This document shows positions 1 to 7,884 of a stretch of 64,000 nt of DNA, piece by piece. The notes under the pieces are model-generated. The model searched no databases. It saw nothing but the letters and a program-made list of their open reading frames with translations, and was not told the origin of the DNA. Both the position numbers and the translations under genes were made by a program. The DNA is taken from positions 124,001-188,000 of the forward strand of contig JACQWY010000022.1 in assembly GCA_016209015.1 (NCBI GenBank), given 5' to 3'. The DNA is from Gammaproteobacteria bacterium (GTDB lineage Bacteria; Pseudomonadota; Gammaproteobacteria; Ga0077536). The first letter of the stretch is position 1; every line of letters starts with the position of its first letter.

Positions 1-689
1 CGGTATCGCACGACCTGCAGGCCCCGCTCAACTCGTTGCGCAGCCAGGCGCGCTGGCTGAAATCCGCGGTGACGACGGAGACCGAGGAAGTGCGGGGCGC
101 GGTCGTCGAGATCGAGGCGCTCGCGGATCGCATGCAGGAGATGCTGGACGGCATGGTGCAGGCGGCGCTCGTCGGCACCGCGAGCGAGGAGCCGGAAGCC
201 GTGAATCTCGACGCCGTCATCAAGGACGCGATCGACAACCTGCGCAGCCAGATCGACGAATCGGCCGCCACGATCGAGCGGCTGCCCATGCCGACGCTCA
301 GGGTGCGCCGCCAGCAGATGGTGCAGGTATTCCAAAACCTTCTCGGCAATGCCATCAAGTTCCGCAGCTCGCGCATCCCCCGGATCCGGATCAGTGCGGA
401 GGAAGTGGGGGACTGTCTCAGAATCCTCGTCGAGGACAACGGTATCGGCCTCGATCCCAAGGACGCGCCGCGCATTTTCGGCATGTTCCAACGGCTGCAC
501 AGCGCCCGCGAATATCCGGGGGTGGGGGCCGGTCTCGCGATCTGCCGGCAGATCGTCCGGGCCCATGGCGGAGAAATCTCCGTGGAATCCGTGCCAGGAA
601 GGGGTTCCTGCTTTATCATCGAGTTCAGGGGTGCGGCGCTACGCTCGGTAATAAGCAGTGGTGGGGGACGCAATGAAGCGGCAAGCTGA
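1..689 (+). CDS. sensor histidine kinase, C-terminal part (5' end outside window)
   Basis: The reading frame is open from base 3, so the gene begins upstream of the window. The first codons give an H-box (SHDLQAPL, phospho-accepting His at bases 9-11), so only the HisKA and HATPase_c domains are visible. The ATPase domain shows an N-box (NLLGNAIKF), a G1 box (DNGIGL) and the FQRLH...GLAICRQIVRAHGG stretch typical of phytochrome-like kinases. The second glycine box reads GVGAGLAI rather than the usual GTGIGL. Function inferred from family: autophosphorylation and transfer to a response regulator, probably the next gene, whose ATG overlaps this TGA by one base. The sensor input is outside the window. 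Confidence 0.93.
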   Translation, partial: VSHDLQAPLNSLRSQARWLKSAVTTETEEVRGAVVEIEALADRMQEMLDGMVQAALVGTASEEPEAVNLDAVIKDAIDNLRSQIDESAATIERLPMPTLRVRRQQMVQVFQNLLGNAIKFRSSRIPRIRISAEEVGDCLRILVEDNGIGLDPKDAPRIFGMFQRLHSAREYPGVGAGLAICRQIVRAHGGEISVESVPGRGSCFIIEFRGAALRSVISSGGGRNEAAS

Positions 690-2815
690 TGACTGAAACA
701 GCCGTGACGTGCCGGGTGCTGCTGGTCGAGGACATCGAGTCCGAGGCCAAACTGGTAGTGAAGCACCTGCGACGGGTGAGCGGCTGGCGCTACATCATCG
801 AACACTGCGAACGTCTCGAAGCCGGGCTCGAGCGCGCCCGTGAGGATCACTTCGACGTCATCCTGCTGGACCTCAATCTCCCGGACGGCAGCGGCATCGA
901 AGTCTGTCAGCGCATGCACGCCGCCGCCCCGCAGACCCCCCTCGTCGTGCTCACGAACCAGACGAGCGTCGAGCTCGGCACGAAGGCCTTGCGTGAAGGC
1001 GCGCAGGACTATCTCATCAAACGCGAAATCGACGGCCCGCTGCTCGGCCGCGCCATCCGCTATGCGATCGAGCGCGCGAAAGCCGACCGCGCGCTCCGCG
1101 CGAGCGAGCAGCGCTATGCCCTCGCGGTGGCCGGCGCGAACGACGGCATCTGGGACTGGAACCTGCGCGAGCGCGAGGTCTATTTTTCCTCGCGGTGGAA
1201 GGCCATCCTCGGTTACGCCGACAACGAGATCGCCGATCGCATCGAGGAGTGGTTCGATCGCGTCGACCAGCGCGATCGGGAGACGTTCGAGAACGCGCTG
1301 AATCTTCATCTCGAGGGCCGCATCGGCTTCTTCGAATGCGAGTACCGCATGATCACGAAGGGCGGCGACGTGCGCTGGGTGTCGAGCCGCGGCCTCGCGG
1401 TGCGCGACGAGAACGGCCAGTCCCAGCGCATGGCGGGCTCGATGACCGACATCACGCGCCGCAAGCAGACCGAGGCGCGCCTCCTCCACGAGGCGATGCA
1501 CGACGCGCTCACCGGCCTGCCGAACCGCATTCTCTTCATGGACCGGCTCGACCTCGCGTTGCGCCGGTATCGTCGCGACGCCTCGAAGCTCTTCGCGGTG
1601 CTGTTCTTCGATCTCGATCGCTTCAAGCACGTCAACGACAGTCTCGGCCATGCCGTGGGTGACGAACTACTGGCCCAGATCGCCGGTCGCATGCACGGCT
1701 GCCTGCGTCCCGGCGATACGCTCGCCCGGCTCGGCGGGGATGAGTTCGCCATCGTGCTGAACGACATCAGCGGGCCGACGGACGCGATCTACGTCGTCGA
1801 GCGCCTGCAGGACGCGCTGTCGAAGGAAGTCGAGATCGAGGCGCACTCGGTCTACACCTCCGCGAGCATCGGCATCGCCATCAGCGCCGATCATTACCGC
1901 ACGCCCGACGAGATGCTGCGCGACGCCGACATCGCGATGTACCGCGCGAAGAGCTCGGGTCAGGCGACCTACGCGGTGTTCGACACCTACATGCACGACC
2001 AGGCGATGTTCCAGCATCGCATGGAGACCGATCTCCGGCGCGCGCTCGACAAGGGCGAGTTCGACATCTTCTACCAGCCCATCATCTCGATGGACGACGA
2101 GCGCGTGCTCGGCTTCGAGGCGCTGCTGCGCTGGCATCATCCGACGCGCGGCCTCGTCATGCCGGACGAGTTCATCGGCATCGTCGAGGAGACGAGCCTC
2201 GTCGTGCCGATCGGCTGGTGGGTTATCGAGCGCGCCTGCCGCCAGCTCGCGAAATGGCAGCGCCTGTTCCCGATCGAGCCCGCGCTCGCGATGAGCATCA
2301 ACGTCTCGGGCAAGCTGTTCCTGACGGACGACATGGCGAAGCGCCTCGCGTCGCTGCTCGAGGACTGCAATCTCGACCCGCGCGCGATCCGTCTCGAGAT
2401 CACCGAGCGCGTCGTCATGGACCACGGCGATCTGGTGCTGAGCACGCTCTCCGATCTGCGCGAAATGGGCGTCGAGCTCCACGTCGACGATTTCGGCACG
2501 GGCTATTCCTCGCTGACCTATCTCCAGCGCTTCCGCTACGACTCGCTGAAGATCGATCGCTCCTTCGTCGCGACGATGAGCGACAAGGTCGACAGCAGCG
2601 CGATCGTCGAGGCCATCATCACGCTCGGCATGACGCTCGGCATGAAGGTCATAGCCGAAGGCGTCGAGACGCCCGAGCAGGTCACGCGCCTGCGCGCGAT
2701 GCAGTGCCCGGAGGCGCAGGGCTACTGGTATTCGAAGCCGCTTCACCAGGACGCGGTGAACGATTTCCTCAAGGCCGGTCAGGAACGCACGCCGCGCCAT
2801 TCCTCCGCCCATTGA
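689..2815 (+). CDS. response regulator with PAS, GGDEF and EAL domains (c-di-GMP turnover)
   Basis: A 708-residue protein. An N-terminal receiver (about 8-130, phospho-acceptor in ILLDLNLPDGSG) is followed by a PAS/PAC sensor (about 140-260), a GGDEF diguanylate cyclase domain (about 265-430, intact GGDEF signature) and a C-terminal EAL phosphodiesterase domain (about 445-700). The EAL domain keeps GFEALLRW, EITERV, DDFGTGYSSL and AEGVET, the usual metal and catalytic positions, so both opposing activities could be active. It is a cytoplasmic enzyme that would make or degrade cyclic di-GMP under control of the coupled upstream kinase; TGATG overlap implies co-translation. Which activity dominates cannot be told from sequence. 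Confidence 0.95.
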   Translation: MTETAVTCRVLLVEDIESEAKLVVKHLRRVSGWRYIIEHCERLEAGLERAREDHFDVILLDLNLPDGSGIEVCQRMHAAAPQTPLVVLTNQTSVELGTKALREGAQDYLIKREIDGPLLGRAIRYAIERAKADRALRASEQRYALAVAGANDGIWDWNLREREVYFSSRWKAILGYADNEIADRIEEWFDRVDQRDRETFENALNLHLEGRIGFFECEYRMITKGGDVRWVSSRGLAVRDENGQSQRMAGSMTDITRRKQTEARLLHEAMHDALTGLPNRILFMDRLDLALRRYRRDASKLFAVLFFDLDRFKHVNDSLGHAVGDELLAQIAGRMHGCLRPGDTLARLGGDEFAIVLNDISGPTDAIYVVERLQDALSKEVEIEAHSVYTSASIGIAISADHYRTPDEMLRDADIAMYRAKSSGQATYAVFDTYMHDQAMFQHRMETDLRRALDKGEFDIFYQPIISMDDERVLGFEALLRWHHPTRGLVMPDEFIGIVEETSLVVPIGWWVIERACRQLAKWQRLFPIEPALAMSINVSGKLFLTDDMAKRLASLLEDCNLDPRAIRLEITERVVMDHGDLVLSTLSDLREMGVELHVDDFGTGYSSLTYLQRFRYDSLKIDRSFVATMSDKVDSSAIVEAIITLGMTLGMKVIAEGVETPEQVTRLRAMQCPEAQGYWYSKPLHQDAVNDFLKAGQERTPRHSSAH

Positions 2816-2834
2816 TCGCGCGCCGGGGCCGGGC

Positions 2835-3707
2835 ATGAGCGCCGCCGGCGGTCACCGCACGCACGACGTCGCCCGCCCGGACCTCGCGGTGAACGTCCAC
2901 ACCTGGGGCGATCCGCAGAGCCCCGCGATCCTGCTCCTCCACGGCTGGGCCGATTGCGGCGCGAGCTTCGAGTTCCTCGCCCGCGCCCTCGGTGATCGTC
3001 ACTACCTCGTCGCGCCCGACCACCGCGGCTTCGGCGATTCCGGGTGGGCGCGCGGCGGCTACTGGTTCCCGGACTATCTCGGGGACGTCGACGCCGTGGT
3101 GCGCGCGCTGCTTCCGGACCGCCGCTTCGCGCTCGTCGGCCACAGCATGGGCGGCAACATCGCCGGTCTCTACGCCGGCATCCGGCCGGAGCTGCTGACG
3201 CATCTCGCGCTGCTCGAAGGCTTCGGCCTGCCGGACATGCCCGCTGAGAAGGCACCCGATCGCTATCGCCACTGGCTCGATCAGCTCGCGCAGCCGGAAA
3301 CGCTGCGCGAATTCGCGGACGGCGAGGCGATCGTCCGGCACATCCGCAAGCTCGCGCCGCATGCGCGGGACGAAGTCGTCGCGTTCGTCGCCGGAGCCTG
3401 GACGCGTGCGACCGATCACGGCACGTACGCGCTCAAGATGGATCCGGCACACAAGCGCCTGAACCCCGTGCTCTACCGGCGCGCGGAATCGCTCGCCTGC
3501 TGGCAGCGCATTCCCGTGCCCATCCTGCTCGTCGCGGGCGAGGAGTCGGATCAGCCGACGCGCTTCCCGCAGTTCGGCACGCTCGATCGGATTGCGCAGC
3601 ACTTTCCGCGTCACGAACTGCAGCGGATCGCACGGGCCGGCCACATGCTGCACATCGATCAGCCGGAAGAAGTCGCCGCGCGGCTCGGTGCGTTCCTCGC
3701 GACATGA
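2835..3707 (+). CDS. alpha/beta hydrolase
   Basis: A 290-residue alpha/beta-hydrolase-fold protein. The oxyanion motif LLLHGW lies near residue 36, the nucleophile elbow GHSMGG puts Ser at about 104, and a C-terminal GHMLHIDQPEEVA supplies the catalytic His near 270. There is no signal peptide, so it should be cytoplasmic. The substrate is unknown; ester hydrolases, haloperoxidase-like and C-C hydrolases share this pattern. The gene starts 19 bases after the GGDEF-EAL stop, and its TGA overlaps the start of the next gene (ATGA), so the three probably share a transcript. Confidence 0.88.
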   Translation: MSAAGGHRTHDVARPDLAVNVHTWGDPQSPAILLLHGWADCGASFEFLARALGDRHYLVAPDHRGFGDSGWARGGYWFPDYLGDVDAVVRALLPDRRFALVGHSMGGNIAGLYAGIRPELLTHLALLEGFGLPDMPAEKAPDRYRHWLDQLAQPETLREFADGEAIVRHIRKLAPHARDEVVAFVAGAWTRATDHGTYALKMDPAHKRLNPVLYRRAESLACWQRIPVPILLVAGEESDQPTRFPQFGTLDRIAQHFPRHELQRIARAGHMLHIDQPEEVAARLGAFLAT

Positions 3708-4561
3708 GCGACGCGACCTCGCTGCTCGTCGTCGGCGCCGGTTACGTGGGCGCCCAGCTCGCGACGCGCGCCGCGATGGCCGGCCGCCGCGTGACGGCGA
3801 CGACGCGCGACGGCGCGCGCCGCGCCATGCTCGAAGCGCAGCGCATCGCGGTCGTCCCGCTCGACCTCGCCGACGAGGCGAGCCCGGCCGCACTCGTGAC
3901 GGCAGGCGGTGCGGGGCCGATCGACGTCTGCTGCCTGCTCACGCCCGGGGCCTTCACTGCGCGTGGCACGGTGGACGGGACGATGGAGATGCTCGTCGCG
4001 ACGCTCGCGCGTCTGCCCGTGCGTCGCGCCGTGCTGTCCTCGAGCACCGGCGTCTACGGCGATTGCGCAGGCGAGACCGTCAGTGCCGAGACCTCACCCG
4101 TCCCGAACGACGATCGCAGCTCGCGGCTGCTGGCGATCGAGCAGGCCTGGCGCGCCGCGCCGTTCGAGGCGCGCGTCGTGCGGCTCGCGGGATTCTACGG
4201 GCCGGGGCGGATCATCGGGCTCGAGGCCCTGCGCCGCGGGGAGATACTGCCGGGCGACGGGCAGGCCTGGCTCAACCTCATCCACCAGTCGGACGCTGCG
4301 GCGCTGCTGCTGCGCGTCCTGGAATGCGACACTGCGGCCGCGATCGAGCTCGGCAGCGACGGCACGCCGGTGCGACGTGCCGATTACTACGGCCATCTCG
4401 CGACGCGCGCGGGATGTGCGGCACCGCGCTTCGGCGGCGGAAGCACGACACGCGGCGGCGGTTCGCGGCGCTGCGATCCGGCGTCCACCTGGGCACGGCT
4501 CGGCTGGCGGCCGGAATTCGCGGATTATCGGGCAGGGATCGCGGCGAGCCTGCGCGCGTAG
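3704..4561 (+). CDS. NAD(P)-binding epimerase/SDR-like protein
   Basis: A 285-residue Rossmann protein with the N-terminal dinucleotide motif VVGAGYVGAQLA, a central SSSTGVYG strand and a LNLIHQSDAA segment typical of extended SDRs of the YeeZ type (nucleoside-diphosphate-sugar epimerase-like). The canonical YxxxK catalytic pair is not obvious; the Tyr of GVYGD may be its remnant, so epimerase activity is not assured. The start overlaps the hydrolase stop by four bases, which supports translational coupling. It ends facing the convergent YVTN gene 62 bases away. Confidence 0.85.
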   Translation: MSDATSLLVVGAGYVGAQLATRAAMAGRRVTATTRDGARRAMLEAQRIAVVPLDLADEASPAALVTAGGAGPIDVCCLLTPGAFTARGTVDGTMEMLVATLARLPVRRAVLSSSTGVYGDCAGETVSAETSPVPNDDRSSRLLAIEQAWRAAPFEARVVRLAGFYGPGRIIGLEALRRGEILPGDGQAWLNLIHQSDAAALLLRVLECDTAAAIELGSDGTPVRRADYYGHLATRAGCAAPRFGGGSTTRGGGSRRCDPASTWARLGWRPEFADYRAGIAASLRA

Positions 4562-4623
4562 CGCAGTGCCCGACTCCGCGAGGATCGCGGTCGATGTGCA
4601 GCGAGCGGTTCGACCGGCCGGCG

Positions 4624-5580
4624 CTATTGCAGGATGAAGTCACCGAACGCGCGGCTGCCGTCGCCGCAGGGCAGTGTCGTCTTCACCTCGAGCGTCGCGG
4701 GATCGATCGCGCTCAGTGAGTTGCCGAACCAGCTCGCGACGTAGATGAGGCCCGAATCGCGCGCATAACCTATGCCTTCCGGATAATCGTCGACGGGGAT
4801 CCGCGCAATCTCCTTGCGCTCGCCGAGATCGACGACCGACACCGTGCCGGCCTGCTGGTTCGTGACGAACAGACGGTCGCGTTTCGGATCGAGCGCGCTC
4901 GCGTACGGATATTCTCCGACCTTCACCTTGTAGAGCTCCGTCATCGCGTGCGCATCGACGACCGACACGTCGCCGCTCTTGACGTTCGCGACGAACAGGC
5001 GCGCGCCGTCCGGCGCGTAGTTCACGCCGAACGGCGCGTGCCCGACCTTGATCGTCGTGAGGGCTTGGCGCATTTCCGCATCGAAGAACGTGAGCGTGTC
5101 GTCGTCGCGGTTCGCCACCGCGAGGCGATCGCCGGACGGGCTGACGGCGATGCCGGCGGGCGTCTCGCCCGTCACGAGCGTGTAGGTCTGCGTCAGGGTC
5201 GTGGTGTCGAAGGCGATGACGCGCTTCGCATAGAAGTCGGCGACGTAGAGGCGATCGCGTACCGGATCGGCCGCGATCCCGAGCGGATTGTCGCCGGCCG
5301 GCAGCGACTTCACGACCGCGAGCCGCGCGGCGTCGATGACGGAGACCTCGTGGCTGTCGGGTGCGGTGACGAATACGAAGTGCCGCCGGCGATCGATGGC
5401 GACACCCGCCGGCTTCCTGCCGACGGCGAGTGTGGCGAGCGTCTTCTGCGTGCCGAGGTCGAGCACGGACACCGTGCTCGCGCCCTGGTTCGTGACGAAA
5501 GCGAGCGGCGCAGCGACTGCGGACGCCGTGAAGAACGAGGCGAGCGCCGCGACGGCGCCGCGGTGCTTATTGCTCCGCAA
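4624..5580 (-). CDS. secreted YVTN-family beta-propeller protein
   Basis: A 318-residue protein with an N-terminal signal peptide (hydrophobic run ending ASAVAA) followed by about seven repeats of roughly 40 residues with the YVTN pattern (VFVTAPDSHEVSVID, LYVADFYAKRVIAFD, LFVTNQQAGTVSVVD). The repeats predict a seven-bladed propeller exported to the periplasm or beyond, probably a binding or scaffold protein. The only suitable start is TTG at 5580, which overlaps the end of the upstream SRPBCC gene by 14 bases, so the pair is likely co-translated. The ligand is unknown. Confidence 0.85.
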   Translation of the reverse strand: MRSNKHRGAVAALASFFTASAVAAPLAFVTNQGASTVSVLDLGTQKTLATLAVGRKPAGVAIDRRRHFVFVTAPDSHEVSVIDAARLAVVKSLPAGDNPLGIAADPVRDRLYVADFYAKRVIAFDTTTLTQTYTLVTGETPAGIAVSPSGDRLAVANRDDDTLTFFDAEMRQALTTIKVGHAPFGVNYAPDGARLFVANVKSGDVSVVDAHAMTELYKVKVGEYPYASALDPKRDRLFVTNQQAGTVSVVDLGERKEIARIPVDDYPEGIGYARDSGLIYVASWFGNSLSAIDPATLEVKTTLPCGDGSRAFGDFILQ

Positions 5581-6097
5581 GCTTCTTCAGGTGCTCGAGG
5601 CCGGCGGTGTAGACCCCGGTCACGGCCTTCACTGCGGCGGCGTCGCTCTGTTCGGGCGGCGGATCGTTCTTGCCCCAGGAGCGATAGAAGCCGCCGCGCC
5701 AGCTCACCGTCGAGGTGCCGTCGCCGTTGTCCTTCACGCTGAGGAACGCGGCATAGGTGTTCACGGGCAGGACGGTGATGTCCGTCTTGTTGATCCTGTA
5801 CTTGTACGTCATCGCCGCTGCATCGTACTTCTGCAGCTCCTCTTCGAGCTGCGGGCCGCCTTCCTTGCCGATCGTCAGCACGCGCGTCGCGCCGACCTCG
5901 TTGCCGCCCTTGCCTTCGCACTTCTTCACCGCCGGATGCCAGGTCGAGATCGAGCAGAAGTCGGCGATCAGGCCCCACACCTTCGCGGCCGGCGCTTTCA
6001 CGACGATGTCCTGTTCCACTTTCTGCCGCGACGGACCATGCGCGAAAGCGAGCGCCGGTACGAGCAGCAGGGAGGCGAGGGTGGTGATGCGTTTCAT
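5567..6097 (-). CDS. secreted SRPBCC-family (START-like) lipid/ligand-binding protein
   Basis: A 176-residue protein starting at ATG 6097, preceded by a clear AAGGAGA ribosome site about nine bases upstream. The signal peptide (MKRITTLASLLLVPALAFA) precedes a polyketide-cyclase/START-like fold: IVVKAPAAKVWGLIADF, WHPAVKKCEG and a C-terminal helix (YTAGLEHLKKLAEQ). SRPBCC domains have a deep hydrophobic pocket; a signal peptide on one implies a periplasmic ligand-binding role. It is the first gene of a two-gene operon with the YVTN propeller, which suggests the two act together. Confidence 0.87.
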   Translation of the reverse strand: MKRITTLASLLLVPALAFAHGPSRQKVEQDIVVKAPAAKVWGLIADFCSISTWHPAVKKCEGKGGNEVGATRVLTIGKEGGPQLEEELQKYDAAAMTYKYRINKTDITVLPVNTYAAFLSVKDNGDGTSTVSWRGGFYRSWGKNDPPPEQSDAAAVKAVTGVYTAGLEHLKKLAEQ

Positions 6098-6257
6098 GGC
6101 GGGAGATCTCCTTACAAGTTTGTCGAGGTCGCATGGCGACGTGCCCGTTGCCGGCGGGCGCGTCATGGTAATCCGGTCGATGCAGGCTCGCCAGCGAGTC
6201 AGGGCGGCGGCCGCGCCGTGCTAAGGTGCAGGGACCCGGCAACGAGGGAGGTTCAGC

Positions 6258-6716
6258 GTGAGGCAGCCGCGCCCCGGCGCCGCGAGCGTCGCGGCCATCG
6301 TCGTCGTCCTGATGACTGCACGTGTCGCGGCCGGCCCCGAGCGGGTCGCGGTCACGCTCATCCCGCACACCGGCAGTCCGGTCGTGATCACGGCCGAGCT
6401 CGCGGCGACGCCGCGCGCACGCCAGCAGGGCCTCATGTGGCGCCGTGAGCTCGCGGCGGGCACCGGCATGTTGTTCGACTTCGGCGCGCCGCAGCCGGTC
6501 GCGATGTGGATGCAGGAGACCTACGTCGCGCTCGACATGCTGTTCATCGCCGACGATGGCCGCATCGTCGATATCCGTGCCGATCGCCGTCCGCTCTCGA
6601 CGATGCTCGAGGAGAGCGCGAGCGCCGTGCGCTACGTGCTGGAAATCAATGCCGGCGAGGCGGCGCGCGGCGGGCTGCGGCCCGGCGACACGGCGAGCCT
6701 GCGCGCGCTGCCCTGA
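6258..6716 (+). CDS. DUF192 family secreted protein
   Basis: A 152-residue protein starting at GTG 6258 behind a GGGAGG-like site. A signal sequence (residues 1-25, ending RVAA) precedes a DUF192 domain with hallmark segments: RARQQGLMWRREL, GTGMLFDFG, MWMQETYVALDMLFI and YVLEINAGEAARGGLRPGD. DUF192 is widespread and of unknown biochemical function; it is usually a small beta-rich exported protein. It stands alone, divergent from the SRPBCC gene (160-base spacer) and convergent with the IalB-like gene nine bases downstream. Confidence 0.9.
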   Translation: MRQPRPGAASVAAIVVVLMTARVAAGPERVAVTLIPHTGSPVVITAELAATPRARQQGLMWRRELAAGTGMLFDFGAPQPVAMWMQETYVALDMLFIADDGRIVDIRADRRPLSTMLEESASAVRYVLEINAGEAARGGLRPGDTASLRALP

Positions 6717-6725
6717 ACGCGACGT

Positions 6726-7214
6726 CTACTTGGAAGGTTTGCGCAGCGCCTGCAGGCCTTGATCGAAGCCCTCGAGCGTGAGGGGCACGGCGATGGGCTC
6801 GCGCTTGGGATCGAAGAACGTGACGGTCATCTGCTTGCCGGCGAGGATCTGCTTGAGGAGCTTGTCGTCGAGCTTGAGCCCGGCGTTGCAGCCGTTCGGA
6901 TCGCAGCGCTCGACCGGGATGCGCGTCGGCTCGCCGCCGTCGATGCTGAGGCTGACGCCCGGCGGCAGCGTGATGCCGAGCGGGAGGCTCAGCAGCGCGA
7001 TCGGCTCGGTGGTGGTCGCGACATAGCCGACGACGATGCGCAGCACGCGCTGGCCGCCTTCGCGCAGCGCGCGGTTCTGGAAGATGTAGCAGCCCGATTC
7101 GTTCTCGCCGTGCTTGTCCTCGCACTTCGAGCTCCAGCTTCCGAAATTCTGACCGTCGACGGCGTGGGCGAGGCTCGTGCAGAAGCACAGTGCGAGGATG
7201 GCCGGCGCGCGCAC
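6726..7214 (-). CDS. invasion-associated locus B (IalB)-like periplasmic protein
   Basis: About 162 residues from GTG 7214, giving a short signal peptide (APAILALCFCTSLAHA). The mature part has the IalB pattern: FGSWSSKCE near the start, paired cysteines (GCYIFQNRAL, CDPNGCNAGL), PLGITLPPGVSLSIDGG in the middle and VTFFDPKREPIAVPLTLEGF at the end. IalB proteins are periplasmic; the name comes from Bartonella and does not imply invasion here. The start is uncertain: an upstream GTG at codon 56 of the longer frame would extend the N-region by 19 residues. It lies 109 bases downstream of trmO on the same strand. Confidence 0.83.
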   Translation of the reverse strand: MRAPAILALCFCTSLAHAVDGQNFGSWSSKCEDKHGENESGCYIFQNRALREGGQRVLRIVVGYVATTTEPIALLSLPLGITLPPGVSLSIDGGEPTRIPVERCDPNGCNAGLKLDDKLLKQILAGKQMTVTFFDPKREPIAVPLTLEGFDQGLQALRKPSK

Positions 7215-7323
7215 GTGCCGCCGCGCCTTGGGCTGCGGTTTGCGCGGGAGGTCTTGGGCTCGGGGAATCACTGCGGTCGCCAATGTACCGGACTTGCTCC
7301 AGGGCCGCCAGCGAACGCACCGT

Positions 7324-7785
7324 TCAGCGGTCGAGTCCGGCGCGATCGCGGAACCACTGCGGTACGCGCGGGTCGGGCACGAGGTCGTAGTGATCATAGG
7401 GTTTGATGTCGAGCACCGGGGTGCCGTCGAACGCATCGAGCCTGCGCACGGTCAGGCGCGTGCCGGTACGCGCGACGAGCTCGACGACCGCGAGGCCGAT
7501 CGGATTCGGATGATTGCGGCCGCGCATTGCGAACGCACCGGTCAGCGGCAGCGCGGAATCGCCGCGCGGATGGGCGAGCAGCACCGGCGCTGCCGGCTGG
7601 CGGTCCATCCAGAACAGCACGAAGAGATGCGAGTACTCCTCGATCCCCGCGAGGCCGTCCGCGAACGCGTCCGCGATCACGATGTCCGATACGAGCTCGC
7701 GGCGCCGGCGCGGGATCTCGGCGTCGGGCACCGCGCATTCCACGCGCCCGATCGGGCGGAGCTGACAGTCGGGCAGTGCGAGCAT
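7324..7785 (-). CDS. trmO: tRNA (adenine(37)-N6)-methyltransferase TrmO (TsaA family)
   Basis: A 153-residue beta-barrel protein of the TsaA/YaeB family, which uses S-adenosylmethionine to methylate N6 of the t6A nucleotide at position 37 of certain tRNAs. Family signatures are PIGRVE at the start, HLFVLFWMDR, the SAM-site motif RNHPNPIGLAVVEL and DIKPYDHYD at the end. ATG 7785 follows GGAG with about eight bases spacing. It is shorter than E. coli YaeB (about 235 residues), lacking the C-terminal extension, as in many compact homologues. It is divergent from lhr, with 99 bases between starts. Confidence 0.9.
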   Translation of the reverse strand: MLALPDCQLRPIGRVECAVPDAEIPRRRRELVSDIVIADAFADGLAGIEEYSHLFVLFWMDRQPAAPVLLAHPRGDSALPLTGAFAMRGRNHPNPIGLAVVELVARTGTRLTVRRLDAFDGTPVLDIKPYDHYDLVPDPRVPQWFRDRAGLDR

Positions 7786-7884
7786 GCAGTGTTCTCCGAA
7801 AGGCGGGAGCGATCCCGGATGCCGCATGATAACCGTGGCGCGGGCGCCATGGCGTGGCGTCCGCGCGCCGTGTAGGCTCGCGCG

